A stretch of DNA of 64,000 bases from Tepidisphaera sp. (GCA_016124375.1 WGNV01000004.1:62001-126000); one strand, 5' to 3'; shown: positions 26,895-35,353, numbered from the stretch's first letter. Program-made: numbers and translations. The notes: a model not told the origin generated them from the letters alone.

Positions 26895-28220
26895 TTAGGC
26901 CTGATCCGGTTTGGAATGGGCCGCGACGCGCAGGACGACGGCGATGGCGGTCGCGAGCGCGACGACAAGCACGCTGGCCAGGACGACCGGGTTGTAAGAC
27001 TCTGGGGCGAGCAGGTGATTGGAGACGGCGAGCCCGGCGAAAAGTAGGAAGGCGGGCCCGGCCATGTAGCCGACGCCAATGAGGGCTTCGTGGGTGCCGC
27101 CGGCGTCGACCTCGGCCTGGCCGACTTCCATGGCGTAGTAGATGGCGCCGGCGTAGATGATGGACATGCCCAGGCCGAACAGGGCGAGGCCGGCGATGAG
27201 GGCGAAGAGGCCGATGGAGTCTCCCACGCCGAGCCAGCCCGGGAGGGACGTGGCGGTGATGGCGATGCTGAAGCCACCGATGAGGACGAGGCCGCCCAGG
27301 ATGGGCACGAACCAGCGTCCGTGCCAGCCCTGCCAGCGTTGCATGAGGATGAAGCCGCAGACGCGGGGAAGGAGCCAGGCGATGGCGATCATGGCCTGGG
27401 CGGACTCGGCGACGTGCAACTGGACGGCGGCGCTGGGGAGGTATGGCCCCAGAGCGCTGCAGACGACATAGGACATCGGCAGCAGCATGCGGAAGGTGAC
27501 GAGGAGCTTGGCGTAGACGGGGGGCGTCGCGGCGTGCTCTTCATGGACGTGCGGGGCGGGGAACGGGGTGAAGCGGGTAAGCACGCCGGCGGCGAGCAGG
27601 TGCCCGACGCCGACGCACGCGAGCACCAGCGAGGCATTCTTCTCGACCAGCGGGGCAACGAGCAGGGAGGCGAAGACGCCCGAGGAGGACCAGACGATGT
27701 TCCAGCGGCCGATGGTGGAGCGGAGGGGGCCGGCCTTGCGGCCGCCGCTGATGTAGGACTCGACGATGGGCCACAGCATGCCGGTGATGGGGGTGTAGCA
27801 GAGGACGATGGTCCAGATGGGCCAGGTGCTGGGGCGGGCAGGGTCGGAATCGAGGAAGCCGCCCAGGACGGGGACGCAGGCGAGCGCGGCGAGGCAGACC
27901 ATGAAGGTGGCCAGGACGCCCCGCTGGGTGAGGCGCGGGAAGAGGCGTTTGAGCAGGCGCGGGACGCGGGAAGCGCAGAGAGCGCCGACGATGTAGGTGA
28001 CGCCGAGCAGTACGCCCAGGAAGGAGTTCTGATTTTCGGAGAAGTGGTAGCCCTGCTTGGTGATGAAGAAGAGGGCGTTGCTGGTGACGGTCATGCAGCC
28101 GACGCTGTTGAGGAACGTGAAGAGGAAGGCGGCCCAGAGGGGGGTGATCGCGGCTTTGGGAGGGGAGGCGGTGCCCCGCAGGCCGGAGAGGGAGGGGGGC
28201 GGCAGGGTTTGGGAGGACAT
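26895..28220 (-). CDS. MFS transporter
   Basis: 441 aa with about twelve membrane helices and a central cytoplasmic loop with histidines ([13 protein letters not shown]). The pattern fits a major facilitator of unknown substrate. The ATG at 28220 (MSSQTLPPP) was chosen; the longer frame runs into the tRNA-Arg region. The gene lies upstream of and co-directional with the S41 gene, ~210 nt apart, so it is probably a separate unit. Confidence 0.8.
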   Translation of the reverse strand: MSSQTLPPPSLSGLRGTASPPKAAITPLWAAFLFTFLNSVGCMTVTSNALFFITKQGYHFSENQNSFLGVLLGVTYIVGALCASRVPRLLKRLFPRLTQRGVLATFMVCLAALACVPVLGGFLDSDPARPSTWPIWTIVLCYTPITGMLWPIVESYISGGRKAGPLRSTIGRWNIVWSSSGVFASLLVAPLVEKNASLVLACVGVGHLLAAGVLTRFTPFPAPHVHEEHAATPPVYAKLLVTFRMLLPMSYVVCSALGPYLPSAAVQLHVAESAQAMIAIAWLLPRVCGFILMQRWQGWHGRWFVPILGGLVLIGGFSIAITATSLPGWLGVGDSIGLFALIAGLALFGLGMSIIYAGAIYYAMEVGQAEVDAGGTHEALIGVGYMAGPAFLLFAGLAVSNHLLAPESYNPVVLASVLVVALATAIAVVLRVAAHSKPDQA

Positions 28221-28312
28221 GGGGCTTTTTGGGGGGGGCGGCAGGGTGCGTGCGAGGTGCGAGCGGTCAGCGGTTGCTTGAGTGGCGGAGCGATCGTAGC
28301 ATCGGGGGTGTC

Positions 28313-28386
28313 GTGCTCGTAGCTCAACTGGATAGAGCGTCGGCCTCCGAAGCCGAAGGTTGCAGGTTCGACTCCCGCCGAGCATA
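28313..28386 (+). tRNA. tRNA-Arg (anticodon CCG)
   Basis: Acceptor GTGCTCG pairs with CGAGCAT (G-U first pair); D-arm GCTC/GAGC; anticodon stem TCGGC/GCCGA with loop CTCCGAA giving CCG, which reads CGG. The T-stem GCAGG/CCCGC has one A-C mismatch at its middle pair. No encoded CCA. An octamer repeat begins 6 nt after its 3' end. Confidence 0.92.
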
Positions 28387-28391
28387 TTCCG

Positions 28392-28431
28392 AAATTGCTA
28401 AAGGGCTCAATTGCCAAATTGCTAAATCGGA
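28392..28431 (-). repeat. tandem octamer array, sister of the one at 10053
   Basis: Units AAATTGCT, AAAGGGCT, CAATTGCC, AAATTGCT, AAATCGGA. The reverse complement of the array beside rho reads AAATTGCC, AAAGGGCT, AAATTGCT, AAATTGCT, so the two arrays share even the odd unit AAAGGGCT. It follows the tRNA-Arg gene and lies beyond the nth 3' end. Confidence 0.88.
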
Positions 28432-28465
28432 GGGGTGATGGCGAGGGCGGCACGGGTACGCCGTC

Positions 28466-29257
28466 TTATGCCTTTGAACTCCGTCTCTTCGTCTCTTCGG
28501 AACTTCGTCTCTTTGCTTCTCCCCGCAGTTCGCATCGCTCGCCGAACTCGCGGCAGATCGGGTTGTCGCTGCACTGCGGCATTCTCGCCTTGCACGCGCG
28601 GCGACCATGAAAAATGAGCTGGTGCGAGAGGTCGCACCACTGGTCGCGCGGGAAGAGCTGCATCAGGCGCTGCTCGATTCTCGCGACCGGCGAGCCAGGC
28701 GCGACAAGGCCGAGGCGAGTGCTCAGGCGCTCGACGTGGGTATCGACGACGAAGCCGACGTTGATGTTGAATGCGTTGCCAAGGACAACATTGGCGGTCT
28801 TGCGAGCAACGCCCCGCAGGGTGAGCAGTTCGTCCATGGTGCGGGGGACCTCGCCCCCGAACTGCTCGACCAGCGTCGTCATCGCCGCGTGCACGGCCTT
28901 GGCCTTGTTGCGGAAGAGGCCGATGGTCTTGATGAAGGGCTCGATGTCGGCGGGCGTGGCCTTGGCGTAGTCGGCGGGGGTGGGAAAGCGGGCGAAGAGC
29001 GCGGGCGTGGCCTGGTTCACGCTCACGTCGGTCGCCTGGGCCGAGAGGATGGTCGCGATGAGCAGCTCGTGCGGCGAGCGGTAGTCGAGCTCGCAGTGGG
29101 CGTCGGGGTAGTGAATCTTGAGCGCTTCGGCGAGGCGAGCGGCGCGGGCGATGTCTTTGGCGGACGCCTTGGCGATTGGGGTGCGTTTGACGCCGGAGGT
29201 GAGGCTCTGCGAACCTCCGGGTTTTTTCGAAGCTTTCGCGACAGGTTCGCGAGTCAC
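28466..29257 (-). CDS. nth: endonuclease III
   Basis: 263 aa. A DNA glycosylase/AP lyase for oxidised pyrimidines. The helix-hairpin-helix LRGVARKTANVVLGNAF carries the catalytic Lys, and VDTHVERLSTRLGL the catalytic Asp. The iron-sulphur region has cysteines spaced C-x6-C-x5-C-x6-C (CKARMPQC, SDNPIC, REFGERC) instead of the usual C-x6-C-x2-C-x5-C. The GTG start at 29257 has a GTGA overlap with the DUF4149 gene and GGAG 8 nt upstream. Both ends are repeat-derived: PGGSQSLTSGV near residue 15 comes from a palindromic element, and the tail KRRSSEETKRRSSKA from an octamer array. Confidence 0.93.
   Translation of the reverse strand: MTREPVAKASKKPGGSQSLTSGVKRTPIAKASAKDIARAARLAEALKIHYPDAHCELDYRSPHELLIATILSAQATDVSVNQATPALFARFPTPADYAKATPADIEPFIKTIGLFRNKAKAVHAAMTTLVEQFGGEVPRTMDELLTLRGVARKTANVVLGNAFNINVGFVVDTHVERLSTRLGLVAPGSPVARIEQRLMQLFPRDQWCDLSHQLIFHGRRACKARMPQCSDNPICREFGERCELRGEAKRRSSEETKRRSSKA
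28474..28521 (-). repeat. octamer array captured as the 3' end of nth
   Basis: Units on the plus strand are TTGAACTC, CGTCTCTT, CGTCTCTT, CGGAACTT, CGTCTCTT, TGCTTCTC, the reverse of the AGACGAAG/TTCTGAAG family at 21144 and 50540. The array lies inside the nth reading frame and encodes its last ~15 residues. Confidence 0.88.
29189..29222 (+). repeat. palindromic element copy A (inside nth)
   Basis: GACG, stem CCGGAGGT, loop GAGGCTCTGCGA, stem ACCTCCGG, then GT. Perfect 8-bp stem. On the minus strand it is translated in-frame in Nth as PGGSQSLTSGV. Confidence 0.88.
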
Positions 29258-29862
29258 GAGAGAGTCTCCGTTGGTCTCGGACGAACTGTCCACGCCCAGC
29301 GCAGACACTCGATGACCCCCAGCAGCGAGAAGAGCGCAGCCCCGGAGATGGCGCGGCTGGCAACCGGGTGGTCGGCGTCGAAGGCTGCTTTGGCGGAGAG
29401 GGCCAAGGTGGTGTCGCCCGCGCGAGCCGCGGCCCAGAATGAGTCGAGATTGTGATTCATGCGAGGGGTGAGGACGGCCAGCCACCAGGCGAGACACGCG
29501 GCGGCGAGCAGCGTCCACACGACGCGGGCCACGGGGCGGCCGCCGCCCGCGGGCCACATGACGCGGACACCTCCGGCGGCGAGCGCGATGAGCGCACAGG
29601 CCGACTGCACGTACGCACTGATGTCGAAGACCTTGCGAGCGACGGCGCCTGCGGCGATTTGCCAGTGGGGCTCGTGATATTGGGCGAAGTCGGGAAGCGT
29701 GGGGGCAAGGGCCTTCATGGTGGGGAAGGCGACGGCGGCGGTGACGCCAGTCATGCCCACGGCGCCGAGCCACAGGGCCAGGGCGAAGAGGCAGAGGGCG
29801 TCGAGGAGTTGGTGTCGGCGAAACACGGGCGATCGTAGAGGCGGGGAGATCGGGCAGGACAC
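29254..29862 (-). CDS. DUF4149-type membrane protein
   Basis: 202 aa with four membrane helices: ~22-47 (LCLFALALWLGAVGMTGV), ~85-100, ~115-132 and ~178-195. The pattern of an N-terminal helix with AVAFPTM and a central TPRMN motif fits the DUF4149/TMEM205-like family of unknown function. It overlaps nth by 4 bp (GTGA) and is its upstream partner in the transcript. Confidence 0.75.
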   Translation of the reverse strand: MSCPISPPLRSPVFRRHQLLDALCLFALALWLGAVGMTGVTAAVAFPTMKALAPTLPDFAQYHEPHWQIAAGAVARKVFDISAYVQSACALIALAAGGVRVMWPAGGGRPVARVVWTLLAAACLAWWLAVLTPRMNHNLDSFWAAARAGDTTLALSAKAAFDADHPVASRAISGAALFSLLGVIECLRWAWTVRPRPTETLS

Positions 29863-29896
29863 AGGCCCGACACGATCCGATCACAGCGTTTCTGTA

Positions 29897-29930
29897 GACG
29901 CCGGAACTGAGGCTTGGCGAAGTTCCGGGT
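29897..29930 (+). repeat. palindromic element copy C
   Basis: GACG, stem CCGGAACT, loop GAGGCTTGGCGA, stem AGTTCCGG, then GT. Perfect 8-bp stem, intergenic, forming an inverted pair with copy D 14 nt further on. Confidence 0.88.
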
Positions 29931-29944
29931 CGGGTTCGTGATCT

Positions 29945-29976
29945 ACCCGGACCTTCGGAGCCTCAGGTCCGGCGTC
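29945..29976 (-). repeat. palindromic element copy D (inverted partner of C)
   Basis: On the minus strand: GACG, stem CCGGACCT, loop GAGGCTCCGA, stem AGGTCCGG, then GT. Perfect 8-bp stem. With copy C it makes a BIME-like inverted pair in front of the sugar-isomerase-like gene. Confidence 0.86.
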
Positions 29977-30003
29977 AGCGGATCCAAGGCTTCCCCGCCA
30001 ACA

Positions 30004-30747
30004 ATGGCGATGATGTTCCCGACGCTTCCACGAAGTTTGTCGCTTGCCGGGTTGGCCCGCAATGGGGGCGAGCCTTGGGCGGGGGGCCCGCGCGAAGCGA
30101 TCCGGTGGGCGGCGGCGTGTGGGTATCGATGGGTGCAACTGGACGCCGCGAGCGTGCGGGCGCGGGAGATGGATCGCTCGGCCCGGCGCGATCTGGCGGC
30201 GACGCTGCGACGCGAGGGGTTGATGCTGTCGGGGTTGGACCTGTGGCTGCCCCCGACACACCTGGTGAGCGGGGCCGAGCAGGGGCGGGCGCTGGACGCG
30301 CTCTTGGGCGCGGCGGAACTGGCGAGCGAGTTGGCGGGGCTGCTGCCGGGCAGCAGCGTTGTGGTGTGCACCGCGCTGCACGCGGAGACGCCTGGCGAGG
30401 TGCTTCGGGAGCTGCGGGCAGGGTGTGAGCGCGTGGGGGCGGTGCTGGCGGATCATGCGTGGCCGGCGCGGGAGGCGACGCCGCCGGTGGGCGTGGGGAT
30501 CGACCCCGCGGCGATCATCGCGGCCAAGGGGGACGTGTTGGGCGAGGTGTCGAAACTCGCGAGCGTGCCGTTGGCGGCGCGGCTGAGCGACTTTGCGGGG
30601 AGCACGCGCGTGCTTGCGGGCGAAGGGTCGCTGGATATCGCGGCGTACGAGGCGGTCATCACGACGCGGGGATTCAGGAGCGCGATGGTGGTGGACGTGC
30701 GGGGGCTGCGCGATCAGGCGACGGCGGCCAAGGCGCTGCGGGGTTAG
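30004..30747 (+). CDS. sugar phosphate isomerase/epimerase-like TIM-barrel protein
   Basis: 247 aa. The opening SLAGLARNGGEPWAGGPREAI, then GYRWVQLDA, LRREGLMLSGLDLWLPP and later GIDPAAI, fits the xylose-isomerase-like TIM-barrel (AP endonuclease 2) superfamily, though it is shorter than most members and metal ligands are not obvious. The ATG at 30004 was chosen; a TTG at 29914 extends the frame back through repeat copies C and D and is probably not used. The stop overlaps that of the convergent GH20-like gene (TTAG). It may act in the same sugar pathway. Confidence 0.65.
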   Translation: MAMMFPTLPRSLSLAGLARNGGEPWAGGPREAIRWAAACGYRWVQLDAASVRAREMDRSARRDLAATLRREGLMLSGLDLWLPPTHLVSGAEQGRALDALLGAAELASELAGLLPGSSVVVCTALHAETPGEVLRELRAGCERVGAVLADHAWPAREATPPVGVGIDPAAIIAAKGDVLGEVSKLASVPLAARLSDFAGSTRVLAGEGSLDIAAYEAVITTRGFRSAMVVDVRGLRDQATAAKALRG

Positions 30748-32492
30748 TCGATCTTCGCGAAGTAGTCGAGCGAGGCGCTCAGGCCGCCTTCGCGGCTGGA
30801 TGCAAGCCACAGGCGGCGGAACCATTTTTGGAGATCTGCTCGCTCCGCAGTGAAACGTGCTCCGGCCGCCGCGTCGCCGGCTCGCCGAGCGATCGCGCGG
30901 CGGCACGCGTGGCGGGCGAGCCCGAGCGTCAGGTCGAGTTCGTCGTTCGCCAATGGTCCAGCGTCGGGGCGACCTTTCGCGAGCGCGTCGAGCGTCGCAA
31001 GAGCCTCCTCCCACAACTCGACGGGGCCGATGCTGGTGTGTTGTGCCCACGGCGTGTGCAAGTCGGCGAAGAGGGCGGACTGGTTGCGGAGGTGGGTGAG
31101 GTCGGGGCGGGAGAGATGGCCACAGACGCGGCGGAGGGGTTCGTCGGCGTCGCCGAGTTTTTCAAGCCATGGTCCAAGCGGCCCGGTGCTGGCAGCGTCG
31201 AAGGTGGCAGCAGGGTTCCAGGCGGCAGCCGCGGCGTGAGAGATGGCGTGGGCGGCGATGGGCCACTGCTGCCAGTGACCAAGGTCGCCCCAATCGCAGA
31301 TGAGAAAGCCCGTGGCGCCGCCCGCGAGGCCGGCGGTCGCCGCCGCGGCGATGTTGGCGGTGCGCTCACGCGTACGGCCGGTCAGGCTGCGCCAACTGCT
31401 CGTGCCCGGGCACACCCACACTTCGCGGCCCGCGAGTTGCGCAAGCCAGCGGTCGAAGGGGCTGTCGGGTTCGTAGCCCCAGGCCAGTGCGATCATGTCA
31501 TCCGGGATGTCGCGCACGCACTCGGGGTGGGAGAGGGCGATGTCGCCCCAGAACATCGCGCGTTTGCCGTGCTCGCGGGCGATGGACGCGACCTTGGCCA
31601 CGAACTCGAGGTAGACGGCGGCCCGCCCGCGGCGGCGGACTTCGTCGGCGCTGCGTCCGAAGGCGATGTCGTACGTTTCATCGCAGCCGATGTTGACGAA
31701 CTCGCTTCGCGAAAGAGGCAGCAGTTCGTCGAGCAGCCCGCGAACGAAGGCGAGCGAGGCGGGGTCGGTGGGGCACAGGGAGAAGGGCCCGGAGCGGGGC
31801 CAGACGTCGAACATCCAGTCGCCGTGCGTTTCGGCCAGTTGCTGATATTCAGGCAATCTGAGCCAGGTGGAGAGATGCCCGAAGCAGTTCTGATTTGGGG
31901 CCAGATCGATGCCCAGCGAGCGGCAGTGATTGCCGAGCCGCTCGAATTCGTCGGGGGTGATGGGCGACCAGCCGGCCCACGCCGCCTCGTGCGCGGCATA
32001 GGCGAAGGTGTGCTCGGTGTACAACTGAACGTGGTTGATCTTGAGCGACGCGAGCCACTCGATGATCTCGAAGAGGCGCTGCATGCCCGGGATGCGGCAG
32101 CGCGAGACGTCGAGCATCACGCCCCGGGTGGCGAAGGCGGGCTGGTCGGTGATCTCGCACGGGCAGAGCGCGGGCGCGTCGAGCAGTTGGGCGAGCGTGG
32201 CGAGCGCGTGGCGGGCGCCGCTGGCGGTGGGAGCCTGGATGTGCGCGACGGGTGCGTCTGTGTTGGGCGAAGGTGGCGAGAGTTGGAGGGTGTAGCCCTG
32301 GAGTGAGGTGGGTGACGAGCCGCAGGCGGCACCGGTGATGACGACACGCACGTATCGGGCAATGTCAGGCGGCAGGCGGGCGGGCGTGGCGAGTGCTCGG
32401 CGGACGACACGGGGCGTGAGGCCGGGCGGGGGCGCGAAGGCTGTCCCCGTGGGCGTGAATCGGGCGGGCGCGGGGAGCAGCAGCGGGGTCAT
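30744..32492 (-). CDS. GH20-like beta-N-acetylhexosaminidase family protein
   Basis: 582 aa, no signal peptide, so probably cytoplasmic. An N-terminal GH20b-like domain (~1-110, with GARHALATLAQLL) leads into a TIM barrel starting ATRGVMLDVSRCRIPG. The acid/base Asp-Glu pair is seen in FVNIGCDETYDIAFG (~residue 255), and the barrel continues through MFWGDIALSHPE and LICDWGDLGHWQQWP. It probably cleaves N-acetylglucosamine or a related sugar from oligosaccharides. It shares a strand with the SSS symporter upstream (124 nt apart), which could import its substrate. Confidence 0.82.
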   Translation of the reverse strand: MTPLLLPAPARFTPTGTAFAPPPGLTPRVVRRALATPARLPPDIARYVRVVITGAACGSSPTSLQGYTLQLSPPSPNTDAPVAHIQAPTASGARHALATLAQLLDAPALCPCEITDQPAFATRGVMLDVSRCRIPGMQRLFEIIEWLASLKINHVQLYTEHTFAYAAHEAAWAGWSPITPDEFERLGNHCRSLGIDLAPNQNCFGHLSTWLRLPEYQQLAETHGDWMFDVWPRSGPFSLCPTDPASLAFVRGLLDELLPLSRSEFVNIGCDETYDIAFGRSADEVRRRGRAAVYLEFVAKVASIAREHGKRAMFWGDIALSHPECVRDIPDDMIALAWGYEPDSPFDRWLAQLAGREVWVCPGTSSWRSLTGRTRERTANIAAAATAGLAGGATGFLICDWGDLGHWQQWPIAAHAISHAAAAAWNPAATFDAASTGPLGPWLEKLGDADEPLRRVCGHLSRPDLTHLRNQSALFADLHTPWAQHTSIGPVELWEEALATLDALAKGRPDAGPLANDELDLTLGLARHACRRAIARRAGDAAAGARFTAERADLQKWFRRLWLASSREGGLSASLDYFAKID

Positions 32493-32616
32493 GTGAGCGA
32501 TTGTTGGATGGCGCGGGGACGTAGACGGGTGCAATAGGAACGAGTCGAGTGAGAAGGCGAGGAAGGCCGGCGGGGACCCCCGGACCGCCCAGGAGCAAGA
32601 CAACGCGTGCGGGCGC

Positions 32617-34200
32617 TCATGACTGCTTTCTCGGTGGAGCGGCGCAGACGAGCGTGGCGACGAGCGTACCGATGACCAGTTGCCACGGATAGGCCAGGGT
32701 AATGAGCGGCGGAATTTTCTCGCCCGGCGCGTGGGGCCCCGGCAGCCAGAGGGCCATCACTTCCGGCGTGCACGCGATGACGGCGAAGAACCCGGCGAAG
32801 AGACCGGCGATGACGCTGACGGAGTTGCCCCGGCGCGTGAGCAACGCCGTGAGGAAAACCCCGAGCAGCCCGGCGTAGGCATAGCCCATGACGTTGAGCG
32901 CGAAGTCGATCAACGTTTGATCCGGGCGAGCGGCTTTCCAAAAGACGCACACCACGGCGAAGGCGGTGAGCAGCACGCCGCAGAAGAGAACGCCGAGTCG
33001 CCCCGCGGCGAGGTAGTGCTGTTCGCTCTGGTTGGGGCGCGCGGGGCGATATAAGTCATTAATCAGCGTGCTGGCCATGCCGTTGAGCGTGGCGTTGATG
33101 CCGGCGGGCCCGATGGCCAGCACGCCGGCGATCATCAGGCCGCTGAGGCCGGCGGGCATGCCCGTGAGAATGAACGTCTGAAAGACGTCGCTGGCGCGGG
33201 TCGGCGCCATCGGGGGGTTGGGGCCCATCACCTGCGGGCACTGGTAGTACACATACAGCAGCGACCCGACGAGCAGAAACAGCACCACCACCGGGATGCC
33301 CACCAGCGTGCCCGTGAGGGCCGAGAGCGCGCCCTGGCGGGCGGACTTGCAGGTGAGGCATTTCTGGACGACATCTTGATCGGTGGCGAACACGGCCAGA
33401 TTGAGCAGCATAAAGCCGGTGAGCGCGGTGAAGAGCGTCTGGTTGGCGCCAGGGTCAAACGGAATGCCGGGATCAACGACGCGCAGCTTGGAGCCCCCCG
33501 CGAGGCCGATGGAGGCGTCGGCGGGCGTGTGACGCAGGAGGTCGAAGATTTCCGGCACGGAGAGCGGGATGCGGTGCAGGAGCACAAGGAGAGCCGCGAT
33601 GCCCGCGCCGACATAGACGGTGACTTGGATGACGTCGGTCCAGATGACGCTGCTGACGCCCCCCCACAGGGTGTAGACGGTGCCGACGAGCATGACGATG
33701 CACACGGAAATGACCAGATGCTGCGTGCTGGTGTCGCCGTAGACCGCGAGCGAGACCGGCAGCGCCCCGATGTAGGTGCGGGCCCCGCTGGCCATGACGC
33801 GCCCGACCAGAAAGGCCAGGCTGGTAGCACGGCGTGACGCGGGGCCGAAGCGGCGCTCCAGCAACTCGTAGGGCGTCACGACGCCCGCGCGGAAGTAGGC
33901 GGGGACAAAGATCCACGCGACGATGCACGCGGCGATGATGGGGCCGAGCGAGACCGAGAGGTAGGTGAGCGAGCCGCGATACGAAGCCGCGGGCACGCCG
34001 ATGAACGTGGCGGCACTCTGGGTGGTCGCGAGAATCGAAAAAGTCACCGCCCAGACTGGCATTTTGTGCCCCGCGAGGAAGTAATCCAGGCTGGTCTTCT
34101 GGCGGTCCTTTCGATTGAAGTAGATGCCCGTGCCCAGCAGCAGGGCGAAGTAAGCCCCGAGCACTGCCCAATCCAGAGGTGTGAATGTCGTGGCGTGCAT
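32617..34200 (-). CDS. sodium:solute symporter (SSS family)
   Basis: 527 aa with about thirteen membrane helices. The SSS family opening is clear: DYFLAGHKMPVWAVTFSILATTQSAATFIG, with TTQSAATF in the sodium-site helix (residues ~45-75), and later PAGINATLNGMASTLINDLYRP. Imports an organic solute with Na+. Placed directly before the GH20-like gene on the same strand, so an amino sugar or its oligomer is a reasonable guess. The ATG at 34200 was chosen; the upstream extension lacks hydrophobic character and overlaps the divergent lgt promoter region. Confidence 0.88.
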   Translation of the reverse strand: MHATTFTPLDWAVLGAYFALLLGTGIYFNRKDRQKTSLDYFLAGHKMPVWAVTFSILATTQSAATFIGVPAASYRGSLTYLSVSLGPIIAACIVAWIFVPAYFRAGVVTPYELLERRFGPASRRATSLAFLVGRVMASGARTYIGALPVSLAVYGDTSTQHLVISVCIVMLVGTVYTLWGGVSSVIWTDVIQVTVYVGAGIAALLVLLHRIPLSVPEIFDLLRHTPADASIGLAGGSKLRVVDPGIPFDPGANQTLFTALTGFMLLNLAVFATDQDVVQKCLTCKSARQGALSALTGTLVGIPVVVLFLLVGSLLYVYYQCPQVMGPNPPMAPTRASDVFQTFILTGMPAGLSGLMIAGVLAIGPAGINATLNGMASTLINDLYRPARPNQSEQHYLAAGRLGVLFCGVLLTAFAVVCVFWKAARPDQTLIDFALNVMGYAYAGLLGVFLTALLTRRGNSVSVIAGLFAGFFAVIACTPEVMALWLPGPHAPGEKIPPLITLAYPWQLVIGTLVATLVCAAPPRKQS

Positions 34201-34293
34201 GGCGGGTGGGGCGTCTGCCCGGGGGCGATAGGTCCGAACCTCAAAGCACAGACTATCGGCTCGCACCCACCCTCCAACTTCTACACTCCCGCC

Positions 34294-35343
34294 ATGTTCA
34301 CGCTGGCCGCCTGGCTGCACGACCTGAGCCCGTTCCTGGTGCGCTTCACCGACGACTTCGGCCTGCGCTGGTACGGGCTGTCATACGCCGCGGGGTTTGT
34401 GGTGGCGTACGTGATGCTGCAGAAGTTCTCGAAGATGGGTCTGACGCCGCTCAGCCGCGAAAGGCTGGGCGACGCGATGATGACGCTGGTGCTGGGGGTC
34501 GTCGTGGGCGGGCGGCTGGGATATGCCTTGTTTTACGAGCCCGCGATGCTGTGGACCTTTGGGGGCGGGTTTCCGTGGTGGGGGCTGCTGCGGCTCAACC
34601 AGGGGGGCATGGCCTCGCACGGCGGCATGCTGGGCGTGCTGACCGCGACCTGGTTCATCACCCGCCGCGCCAAGCGCGACGGCACGCCCGTGCCCTGGCT
34701 GCACGTGTGCGACCTGACGGCGATCGCCTGCACGCCGGGGCTGTTCTTTGGGCGAATGGCCAACTTTGTGAACGCCGAACTGCTGGGCAAGATCGTCGCG
34801 ATGCCGGGGCAGCCGGCGCCGTGGTGGGCGGTGAAGTATCCGACCGAGGCGTTCACGACGCAGGCCCCGCCCGGGCAGGCCGAGGCGCTCAAGCCCCTGA
34901 TCGAACCGTTTCGGCTCAAGGGCGAGACGTACGAAGAGGGGTATCGGCACCTTCTGGAGGTGCTGCGCAGCGGCACACCCGAGGCGCATCGGCTGGCGGA
35001 GAAGCTCTCGCCGCTGATCTCGGCGCGGCACCCGAGCCAGCTCTACCAGGGCCTTACCGAGGGGCTGCTGGTGGGCCTGGTGCTGTGGTTCATCTGGCGC
35101 AAGCCCCGGCACGCGGGGGCGCTCACGTCGGCGTTCCTGGTGTGTTACGGCATCGTGCGGATTTTGACCGAGTTCATCCGATTGCCGGATGCGCAACTGG
35201 CGGTGCAGCGGATCATGGGGCTGAGCCGCGGACAGTGGCTGAGCGTGGCGATGATCGTGGCGGGGCTATTGGTGCAGGTGCTGGTGCCGCCGAGCAAGGA
35301 GTTGTTTGGAGGATGGGGGAAGAAGAGGGAAGTGACGAAGTAG
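34294..35343 (+). CDS. lgt: prolipoprotein diacylglyceryl transferase
   Basis: 349 aa, longer than the usual ~280-300. It transfers diacylglycerol from phosphatidylglycerol to the lipobox cysteine of prolipoproteins. Seen: GGMASHGGMLGVL (HGG motif) and GRMANFVNAELLGKI, the Lgt signature, then HPSQLYQGLTEG before the last helices. The extra length is an insert of ~60 residues (about 190-250) between the signature and HPSQ, partly helical and charged. The ATG at 34294 opens a membrane-type N-terminus. The lipoproteins in this window (21241, PhnD) would be substrates. Confidence 0.95.
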   Translation: MFTLAAWLHDLSPFLVRFTDDFGLRWYGLSYAAGFVVAYVMLQKFSKMGLTPLSRERLGDAMMTLVLGVVVGGRLGYALFYEPAMLWTFGGGFPWWGLLRLNQGGMASHGGMLGVLTATWFITRRAKRDGTPVPWLHVCDLTAIACTPGLFFGRMANFVNAELLGKIVAMPGQPAPWWAVKYPTEAFTTQAPPGQAEALKPLIEPFRLKGETYEEGYRHLLEVLRSGTPEAHRLAEKLSPLISARHPSQLYQGLTEGLLVGLVLWFIWRKPRHAGALTSAFLVCYGIVRILTEFIRLPDAQLAVQRIMGLSRGQWLSVAMIVAGLLVQVLVPPSKELFGGWGKKREVTK

Positions 35344-35353
35344 CGGCGTAGCA

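Noticed and set aside
29914-30003. N-terminal extension of the isomerase-like gene from a TTG
   Set aside because: It would start inside palindromic copy C and be translated through copy D; no ribosome-binding site. The ATG at 30004 is preferred.
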